This document shows, piece after piece, positions 1-5,667 of a stretch of DNA of 10,415 bases. Positions within the stretch are counted from its first letter, which is position 1. Each line of letters opens with the position of its first letter. Under the pieces are notes generated by a model that saw nothing but the letters and a program-made list of their open reading frames with translations, searched no databases and was not told where the DNA came from. The position numbers and the translations under genes were made by a program. This DNA comes from JAKQHY01 sp034429475. Lineage in GTDB: Bacteria > Chloroflexota > Anaerolineae > B4-G1 > SLSP01. The stretch spans positions 1-10,415 of the forward strand of contig DAOUGD010000112.1 of the NCBI GenBank assembly GCA_034429475.1. The letters are read 5' to 3'.

Positions 1-27
1 CCCCCTCTCCCCCTCGCCCCCTCGCCC
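1..27. repeat. 8-bp tandem array at window start
   Basis: Three consecutive octamers of the type CCCCCTCK (1-8, 9-16, 17-24) plus the first bases of a fourth are visible, and the array may continue to the left of the window. It abuts the conserved start of the VTC domain. It resembles the other 7-9 bp arrays in this window, each of which lies at a gene junction. Its reading frame is open and would encode a proline-rich stretch, so it is either intergenic or the extreme 5' part of the VTC gene. Confidence 0.55.
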
Positions 28-693
28 ATTGCCCGCTATGAAATAAAAATACCTCTTCCCGCGCACCTCCTGGGTGACGTGCTGATGTGGGTTCGCCTGC
101 ATCCGGCCCACTGGCGCGTGGCGTATCCGCCCCGGCAGGTCAACAACGTCTACTTCGACACGGCGACCTTCACCGGGCTGAACGCCAACGTGGACGGCGT
201 GGGGGATCGCGCCAAGCTGCGCCTGCGCTGGTATGGCGACGAAGTAACCCGCATCGCAGACGCGCACCTTGAACTCAAACGCAAACAGGGCATGGCCGGC
301 TGGAAAGAAAGCGCCGCCATAACGGGCGACTTCAACCTGACCGCGCTCACCTGGCCCGCCTTCACGTCCGCCCTGCGCCGGGCCGACGCGCCGGAAGCGC
401 GCCGCTGGCTGGAGCGCTTCACCATCCCCGCCCTCATCAACGCCTACCACCGGGCCTACTATGCCACACCCGATGGCGTGCTGCGTCTCACTGTGGACAC
501 GGACTTGCACGCCTACGACCAACGCGCCTCCAACTGCCCCAACCTCCGCCGCCCCGCCCCCACCGAGTCCGTCATCATCATTGAACTCAAAGCGCCCATC
601 GCCGACGCGCCTCGCCTCTCCGACGCCCTCGCCCACTTCCCCGCCCCCGCCGACCGCTTCTCCAAATACGTCCAGGGGATGCTGGCGGAATGA
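1..693 (+). CDS. VTC-domain polyphosphate polymerase, 5' end unresolved
   Basis: This is a VTC-domain protein, related to the catalytic domain of yeast Vtc4, which polymerises inorganic polyphosphate from ATP at the cytosolic membrane face. Visible hallmarks are RYEIK near codon 12, VNNVYFDT, NVDG, the basic strand KLRLRWYG, LELKRK, HRAYY, LRLTVDTD, IIIELK and the C-terminal SKYVQG. These line the basic tunnel of the family. The first GTG (79) and ATG (85) lie downstream of RYEIK, so neither can be the true start. No ATG, GTG or TTG precedes it in frame inside the window, leaving an upstream start or a rare ATT at 28. The TGA at 691-693 is followed at once by a tandem array and then a CotH-like gene, a common partner of bacterial VTC genes. 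The family is clear; the substrate and the 5' end are inferred. Confidence 0.85.
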   Translation, partial: PPLPLAPSPIARYEIKIPLPAHLLGDVLMWVRLHPAHWRVAYPPRQVNNVYFDTATFTGLNANVDGVGDRAKLRLRWYGDEVTRIADAHLELKRKQGMAGWKESAAITGDFNLTALTWPAFTSALRRADAPEARRWLERFTIPALINAYHRAYYATPDGVLRLTVDTDLHAYDQRASNCPNLRRPAPTESVIIIELKAPIADAPRLSDALAHFPAPADRFSKYVQGMLAE

Positions 694-806
694 GCGAGAA
701 AGCGGATCAGCGAGTCAGCGGATCAGCGGATCAGCGAGTCAGCGAAAAAGCGAGTCAGCGGATCAACACTCAGCACTCAGTCCTCAGTCCTCAGCACTCA
801 GTACTT
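694..806. repeat. Composite tandem array: nine 8-mers then six 7-mers
   Basis: From the base after the VTC stop, nine contiguous octamers follow the pattern GCGRRTCA (694-765; two units, 694-701 and 742-749, are A-rich variants). They pass without a gap into six heptamers of the type GCACTCA/GTCCTCA (766-807), the last running into the next ATG at 807. The array fills the whole intergenic space. It stays open in the frame of the downstream gene from an ATG at 690, but the encoded peptide is repeat-derived and hydrophilic, so it is probably not translated. Confidence 0.9.
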
Positions 807-3416
807 ATGAACAAACTTAAATTAGCCTTACCCTTACTCTTCCTGGCCTTCATCGCCGGGTTTGCCGCCGCGCGCTTGTGGCCCACGGAGGATGCGCTGC
901 CCGCCATCGCTCCATCCACGGCGACGCCCGTCCCCCCGACGCCGGTTATGTCCGCCACACCCACGGCCACCGCGCCGGACTTCGGCGACCCGCTGGAAAC
1001 GCTCTACATTGACATCGCGCCGGATGACTTCGCTCAGATCGAGGTCAAACGCGCCGAAGCCCTGGAGCGCTGGATTTTGCAAACCAGTAGCGCCGACTTC
1101 GTCCCCGCCACCGTCCGGCTGGGGAACAGCGCTCCCTTCCCCGTGCGCCTGCGACTCAAAGGCGACTGGGCCGACCACTTTGCCCACGCCAAATGGTCCT
1201 ACCGTATCGAAACGCGCGGCGAAGCTTACCTGTTTGGGATGAAGGTCTTCTCCATTCAAGACCCTTCGACGCGCGCCTACCTCAACGAGTGGCTGTTCCT
1301 GGAGAACCTGCGCGCCGAAAACGTTCTGGCGGTGGGCTACCGCTTCGTCCAGGGCGTGCAAAACGGGCAGGCGATGGGCATCTACGCCGTCGAAGAAGGC
1401 TTCGCCAAAGAACTCCTCGAATCCCAGCAGCGGCGTGAGGGCGTTATCGTCCGCTACAACGAAGACCTGCTCTGGCAATACTGGGCCGCCTACGACAACG
1501 ACCAGATTACACCGCGCGGCGTGAATGATTTTCACATCATAGATGAGTTTGAATCCGGCAAAGTCGCCGCCAGCCCCGCCCTGACCGCCCAACGCGAGGT
1601 CGCCATCGGCCAACTGCGCGCCTGGGAAAATGGCGACCTGACCGCCTCAGAAGTCTTTGACATCGAGGCTCTGGCAAAATTCCTCGCCCTGAGCGACCTG
1701 TGGGGCGCCAAACACGCCCTCTACTGGCACAACCTGCGGTTCTACTACAACCCCGTCACCACCCGGCTGGAACCGATCGCCTTCGACGCGCAGCCCCTCG
1801 AAAGCGGCGCCCAGATGGATTGGGCCAGCCTGAGCGGCCTCAACGCTGTGCTGGACTACGCCGATCCCGCCCTGCATCGCGCCTACGTCCAATACCTGTG
1901 GCAGTACAGCCAGCCGGCCTACCTGGACGCCCTGCGCGCACGCTACGAGGCAGAGTTTGAAACCCTGCGCGCCGCCCTCGCGCCGGAATTTGGCGACCGC
2001 CAACACGCCGACGGAACCCCCATCCTGGCCCCCCCCTGGGATGTCCTGGTCGCTCGTCAAACGTCACTACGCGAAGCCCTCACCCCCCTCCAACTGACCT
2101 ACGCCTTCGTCCCCGGCGAAACGCCGCCCGGCAGCGTCCTGTGGGTGGATGTGGGCAATCTGCTGGACTTCCCGGTGCAACTCCTGGGCATCCAGGCCGG
2201 CGCAACGTGGCTGCCCGCCTCCCGCGCCTGGGCCGAGTCGGACGCCCATCTCATCCCCGCCGCCGACGCCCTCGTGCTACAGCCCCTCCCCCGCGCCGCC
2301 GTCGCCATGCCCTACACCCGGCTGACCCTCCCCCTGCCCTTCACCGATACCGCCGCCCTGCCGCCGCTCACCCTCCACACCCAGATTTGGGGACTCACTC
2401 AGACTGTCACGCAACCCATCGCCCTGGACTATCCGCCGCCCGCCGCCACCGCCCTGCCCCCCGCCCCCATCCTGGCGGACGCGCTGGCGCAGCATCCCTA
2501 CCTGAGCCTGCTGCCGGACGAAGATCGGATGCTCACCCTCGAACCGGGGACGCGGGACATCAGCGGCAGTCTGATCCTGCCCGCCGGGTACGGTCTGCGC
2601 CTGGAAGCGGGCACGACCCTGCGCTTCGCCCCGGAGACGTTCCTGCTCGCGCGCGGCCCACTGGTCTTCGCAGGCGCGGAAGACGCCCCGGTGACGCTCC
2701 AACCGACCAGCGCAACCTGGCGCGGCATCATCGTATTGGAAGCGGGCGCGCCCTCGTTCTGGCAGCACACCGTCGTCGAAAACACCGACGCCATCGCCCT
2801 CCCCGGCTGGACACTGACCGGCGGCATCACCTTCTACCGCAGCCCCCTCCGCCTCGACCACAGCCATCTCCTGGGCACGCGCGCCGAAGACCTCATTAAC
2901 GTCATCCGCACCCATTTTGAGTTCGTGGACTCCGAGTTCGCGGATACCGCCTCCGACGCCTTCGATTCCGACTTTGGCGAAGGACTGGTGGAACGCTGCG
3001 CCTTCCACGACATCGGCGCGGACGCCATTGACGTGAGCGGCACGACCATCGAAGTGTATGACGTGTACCTGACGAACCTGGGCGACAAGGGCCTCTCCGT
3101 GGGCGAGGGCAGCACGATGAACGCCGCGCGCGTCGTCGTGACCAACGCCGACTACGGCGCGGCCAGCAAAGATCGCTCGCACCTCACCGTGAGCGACCTC
3201 ACCCTGGACGGCATCCGCATCGCCGGGCTGGCCGCCTACATCAAAAAGCCCGCCTACGGCCCGGCCACCCTCACCGCGACCGGCGTGGCCTTTGGCGACC
3301 TCCCCGCCGAACAACACCTTCTCGTCCAGACCGGTTGCTGGATTGACCTGGACGGCGTCCGCACCTGGGGCGCCGACGTAGATGTGGACGCACTGTACGA
3401 AAAATGGGCAAAATGA
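807..3416 (+). CDS. Exported CotH-like protein with C-terminal beta-helix
   Basis: This 869-residue protein has a hydrophobic N-terminal segment (about 5-22) that exports or anchors it, then a Pro/Thr-rich linker (30-58). Residues about 60-440 look like a CotH-type atypical kinase module: the strand VRLRLKGDW, a K-x-FSIQDP segment, NEWLFLENL, YAVEEGFAKE, and NLRFYYNP followed by LEPIAFD, matching the CotH C-lobe. Residues about 575-830 carry short beta-rungs with an N/D-rich periodicity (LEAGTTLRF, VVENTDAI, FVDSEFAD, VERCAFHDIGADAID) typical of right-handed parallel beta-helices. The ATG at 807 was chosen because it directly precedes the charged-hydrophobic signal; the longer frame from 690 only adds repeat-encoded residues. 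No Shine-Dalgarno is visible. CotH proteins phosphorylate secreted proteins in Bacillus; the activity and substrate here are unknown. Confidence 0.8.
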   Translation: MNKLKLALPLLFLAFIAGFAAARLWPTEDALPAIAPSTATPVPPTPVMSATPTATAPDFGDPLETLYIDIAPDDFAQIEVKRAEALERWILQTSSADFVPATVRLGNSAPFPVRLRLKGDWADHFAHAKWSYRIETRGEAYLFGMKVFSIQDPSTRAYLNEWLFLENLRAENVLAVGYRFVQGVQNGQAMGIYAVEEGFAKELLESQQRREGVIVRYNEDLLWQYWAAYDNDQITPRGVNDFHIIDEFESGKVAASPALTAQREVAIGQLRAWENGDLTASEVFDIEALAKFLALSDLWGAKHALYWHNLRFYYNPVTTRLEPIAFDAQPLESGAQMDWASLSGLNAVLDYADPALHRAYVQYLWQYSQPAYLDALRARYEAEFETLRAALAPEFGDRQHADGTPILAPPWDVLVARQTSLREALTPLQLTYAFVPGETPPGSVLWVDVGNLLDFPVQLLGIQAGATWLPASRAWAESDAHLIPAADALVLQPLPRAAVAMPYTRLTLPLPFTDTAALPPLTLHTQIWGLTQTVTQPIALDYPPPAATALPPAPILADALAQHPYLSLLPDEDRMLTLEPGTRDISGSLILPAGYGLRLEAGTTLRFAPETFLLARGPLVFAGAEDAPVTLQPTSATWRGIIVLEAGAPSFWQHTVVENTDAIALPGWTLTGGITFYRSPLRLDHSHLLGTRAEDLINVIRTHFEFVDSEFADTASDAFDSDFGEGLVERCAFHDIGADAIDVSGTTIEVYDVYLTNLGDKGLSVGEGSTMNAARVVVTNADYGAASKDRSHLTVSDLTLDGIRIAGLAAYIKKPAYGPATLTATGVAFGDLPAEQHLLVQTGCWIDLDGVRTWGADVDVDALYEKWAK

Positions 3417-4720
3417 CACAAGATGCAAGATGCAAGATGCAAAATGCAAAATGCAAGATGCAAGAAACCTGCTTCCTGCCTCCTGCCTCCTGCTTCTTGC
3501 TTCTTGCCGCCTGCCTCCTGCTTCTTGCCTCCTGCACCTCTAGTGGGCGCCCAGTTTACCAAGAGGTTGCCGCCTGGCTGGATGCGCACGCCTTGCCGAC
3601 CGAGCGTGTCGCCGTTCCGCTGGATGCGCGCAAAGCGTTTGGTGAGCGGGAAACCATCACGCTCTCCGGCGGTGTAACTGTTTTCGCCCTGTCGGATATT
3701 CTGAATACGGCGCGGCCCGACTACCTCTTAGCCTGGCGCGGCGTGGCGTGGGATAGTGTGCGCGCACAACCCTGGTTTATCGAGCGCTACCATCCTGTGG
3801 CCGAATGGCGCGACGCTAACGACACAGCCTCCCCCTGGACGCTGTACACCTACACCCCTTCCCCCTTCGACGCCGGCGCGCGCGTTCCCCTGGACGTGAC
3901 CTTCGGCGACACCTCGTTCATGCTACGCGCTTACCGCCTGAGCAGCCCGCGCGTCACGCCCAACGCCCCCCTGTACCTCACGCTATACTGGGCAGACGCC
4001 GGCCACGACTTTACACACCTCATCGCCGCTATCCAACTCAGCGAATCCGCCAGCGGCCGCGTGGTGGCGCACGCAGAAGAAGTTTTGCACGTTTCCGACA
4101 TGGCCTGGACGCCGGATGACCGCCTCGCCGCGCAATATACCCTCATCCCGCCCGACGACGCGCCGGACGGGCTGTACTCCCTCTCCGTCGCCGTGACCAC
4201 GCCGGGCGGCAAGCCCCTCGCGCCGTCCACCGACACCGCACAAGACGCGCTCACACTGGCGACGTTGGAGCGTCCGCCGGACGTCAGCCGCGCGCCCATC
4301 GCCATGGACTATCCCGCCGACTTCACGCTCGGCGACGCCATCGCCCTGCGCGGCTACGACGCCCCCACCCGCCTCGCGCCCGGCGACACGCTGCGCGTGG
4401 CCCTGCTCTGGCACGCCCTCGCCGCGCCCGCCGACGACTACAAAGTCTTCGTCCACCTGCTCACAGCCGCCGGCGAAGCCGCCGTGCAGGACGACAGCAA
4501 ACCCGTCTACTGGTTCTACCCGACCACGGACTGGCAAGCCGGCGACTACGTCCGCGACGGCCACGTCCTCGCGCTGCCCGCCGACCTCCCGCGCGGCGAC
4601 TACACCCTCGCCATCGGCATGTACCTCGAAGCCACCGGCGACCGCCTTCCCGCCTACGACGCCAACGGAACACGCTTGCCCGACGACCGAGTGGTGCTGA
4701 AAATCATACAAGTGCGATAG
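3413..4720 (+). CDS. Putative lipoprotein: GT39-type glycosyltransferase tail domain without membrane part
   Basis: The 435-residue protein starts at an ATG overlapping the CotH stop (ATGA), suggesting coupled translation; ATGs at 3404, 3437 and 3458 are alternatives. Residues 1-41 are encoded almost wholly by a heptamer array. They read as a Lys/Arg-bearing n-region, a hydrophobic core and a lipobox-like LLASC (Cys41). After it, VYQEVAAWLDAH, DYLLAW, PWFIERYHPVAEW and two beta-sandwich-like segments (about 145-270 and 295-435, the second with KVFVHLL, YPTTDWQAGD and GDYTLAIGMY) resemble what follows the last membrane helix in large Chloroflexota GT39/PMT-like glycosyltransferases. No membrane helices or catalytic region precede it. 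It may be a genuine secreted beta-sandwich lipoprotein or a decayed, decapitated glycosyltransferase; the intact 1.3-kb frame favours function. The homology comes from recalled motifs, not a search. Confidence 0.6.
   Translation: MTQDARCKMQNAKCKMQETCFLPPASCFLLLAACLLLLASCTSSGRPVYQEVAAWLDAHALPTERVAVPLDARKAFGERETITLSGGVTVFALSDILNTARPDYLLAWRGVAWDSVRAQPWFIERYHPVAEWRDANDTASPWTLYTYTPSPFDAGARVPLDVTFGDTSFMLRAYRLSSPRVTPNAPLYLTLYWADAGHDFTHLIAAIQLSESASGRVVAHAEEVLHVSDMAWTPDDRLAAQYTLIPPDDAPDGLYSLSVAVTTPGGKPLAPSTDTAQDALTLATLERPPDVSRAPIAMDYPADFTLGDAIALRGYDAPTRLAPGDTLRVALLWHALAAPADDYKVFVHLLTAAGEAAVQDDSKPVYWFYPTTDWQAGDYVRDGHVLALPADLPRGDYTLAIGMYLEATGDRLPAYDANGTRLPDDRVVLKIIQVR
3420..3538. repeat. Heptanucleotide array encoding a leader peptide
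   Basis: Seventeen consecutive heptamers: seven of the type AAGATGC/AAAATGC (3420-3468, the last degenerate), then ten of the type CTGCCTC/CTGCTTC/TTGCTTC (3469-3538). The two halves are roughly inverse complements (GCAAGATGC against GCTTCTTGC), so transcripts could fold into an imperfect hairpin. Because the period is 7, the array encodes the same seven-residue peptide repeat in every frame (CKMQDAR-like, then CFLPPAS/CLLLLAS-like). Confidence 0.92.
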
Positions 4721-4753
4721 ACATTTCAGAATTATCCATTCGCGCAGTTTGAG

Positions 4754-4761
4754 TATAGAAT
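4754..4761 (+). promoter_or_regulatory. Possible -10 region for the UPF0175/PIN cassette
   Basis: TATAGAAT lies about 50 bases upstream of the antitoxin start in the AT-richer gap after the lipoprotein stop. Only a weak -35 candidate (TTATCC, 4732-4737) sits at suitable spacing, so this is tentative. A promoter here would let the cassette be expressed independently of the genes upstream. Confidence 0.3.
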
Positions 4762-4796
4762 AGGGTTATAGCCGGAGTTGATAAACAAATGTGGAG

Positions 4797-4802
4797 AAGG
4801 AG
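4797..4802 (+). promoter_or_regulatory. Strong Shine-Dalgarno fixing the antitoxin start
   Basis: AAGGAG sits six bases before the ATG at 4809. This favours that ATG over the in-frame GTG at 4791, which lies upstream of the Shine-Dalgarno. The two CotH genes have no comparable site, which sets the cassette apart from its neighbours. Confidence 0.75.
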
Positions 4803-4808
4803 TTGAAA

Positions 4809-5111
4809 ATGTTAACCGTTCAAGACTTTGTGGCCGCACAATTATACAGCGACGGAGAAGCCGTCATTCAAGACGCGCTGCGGCACTTACTGCGCGCCCG
4901 CCCCGATCTGCGAATTCAATTGGTTATCTATCGCTACCAGACCGAAAACCTCTCCCTGGCGAAAGCCGCGCAGCTTGCCGGCGTCAGTTGGGCACAGATG
5001 AAAGATATTTTAATTGAACATGGGGTACAACCCCGCCTGGGAGCAGAAACAATTGCGGAAATTAACACCGACGCCCAAACCTTACGCACCTACTTCGAGG
5101 CTCAAGCATGA
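4809..5111 (+). CDS. UPF0175-family antitoxin
   Basis: The 100-residue protein fits the UPF0175 family, small helix-turn-helix proteins that pair with PIN-domain toxins. An N-terminal helical part (FVAAQLYSDGEAVIQDALRHL) is followed by NLSLAKAAQLAGVSWAQMKDIL (residues 47-68), a typical HTH in which a Ser-Leu-Ala-x-Ala-Ala-x-Leu-Ala-Gly-Val core contacts DNA, and by a C-terminal tail that would engage the toxin. Its stop overlaps the PIN gene start (ATGA, 5108-5111), the usual translational coupling of antitoxin and toxin. The expected roles are neutralising the PIN nuclease and repressing the cassette promoter. The gene is visibly less GC-rich than the flanking CotH and lipoprotein genes, consistent with acquisition by transfer. 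Confidence 0.85.
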   Translation: MLTVQDFVAAQLYSDGEAVIQDALRHLLRARPDLRIQLVIYRYQTENLSLAKAAQLAGVSWAQMKDILIEHGVQPRLGAETIAEINTDAQTLRTYFEAQA

Positions 5112-5623
5112 CGGTTATCAGTAATACCACGGTTCTATCCAACTTCGCCAGCATCAGCCACCTGGAGATATTGCACCAACTTTTTACCACCCTCTACATT
5201 CCCACCGAAGTCTATGAAGAAATACAAACCGGTTTAGACGAAGGGTATCGTTTCTATCAAACCATAGAACAAATCACCTACCCACTTGCCCCCAAAGGTT
5301 GGTTAAGACTAACCGGCATCACTGGAGAACAAGAAGTAGCCTTGCTAAGCAAACTGCCACGCCGGTTACATTCAGGAGAAGCAGCCTGCCTCGCCATTGC
5401 GCGCTATCGTGATTGGCTCCTGCTGACCGATGACCTGACGGCGCGTGAAGAAGCGACCCGGCTCAAAATTCGCAAATCTGGTTCGATAGGCTGCCTGGTG
5501 TTAGCCGTTGAGCGTAGCCTATGTACACTAACACAAGCCAATGACTGGCTAAATGAAATGATCCAGCAAAATTACCGTGCCCCTTTAACCGACCTGACGC
5601 CGTTGCTCAAAACCTCAAAGTAA
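5108..5623 (+). CDS. PIN-domain (DUF3368-like) ribonuclease toxin
   Basis: This 171-residue PIN-fold protein, of the DUF3368/VapC-like type, is the expected toxin partner of the UPF0175 protein; such toxins cleave RNA using divalent metal held by acidic residues. The pattern is visible: VISNTTVLSNFA at the N-terminus (residue 6, often Asp in PIN domains, is Asn), IPTEVYEEI (Glu37/38), HSGEAACLAIA (Glu91) and LLTDDLTAREEA (Asp108/109). Glu91 and the Asp pair are present; Asn at the first position also occurs, as far as I recall, in DUF3368 proteins, so it need not mean inactivity. No separate Shine-Dalgarno is obvious, and translation probably depends on the four-base overlap with the antitoxin. 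The cassette lies between two CotH-cluster genes. Confidence 0.85.
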   Translation: MTVISNTTVLSNFASISHLEILHQLFTTLYIPTEVYEEIQTGLDEGYRFYQTIEQITYPLAPKGWLRLTGITGEQEVALLSKLPRRLHSGEAACLAIARYRDWLLLTDDLTAREEATRLKIRKSGSIGCLVLAVERSLCTLTQANDWLNEMIQQNYRAPLTDLTPLLKTSK

Positions 5624-5667
5624 TCCACTGCTCTGTTGATCCACACACTCACCGATCTACCAATTCT

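Noticed and set aside
690..806. Extended N-terminus of the first CotH protein from the ATG at 690
   Set aside because: The added 39 residues are encoded by the tandem array and would bury the signal segment; the ATG at 807 precedes a normal hydrophobic leader.
694..806. CRISPR array
   Set aside because: The units are 7-8 bp, contiguous and without spacers; the same applies to 3420-3538.
834..1613. Minus-strand open frame of 259 codons
   Set aside because: Antisense shadow of the first CotH gene; it lacks motifs, a Shine-Dalgarno and a sensible neighbour arrangement.
2277..3449. Long open frame on the minus strand (390 codons)
   Set aside because: It is antisense to the CotH/beta-helix gene in GC-rich DNA; its translation is low-complexity Gly/Val/Ala/Arg-rich with no recognisable motif.
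3983..4711. Minus-strand open frame of 242 codons
   Set aside because: Antisense to the lipoprotein gene; Gly/Val/Arg-rich composition as expected from GC-rich shadow frames.
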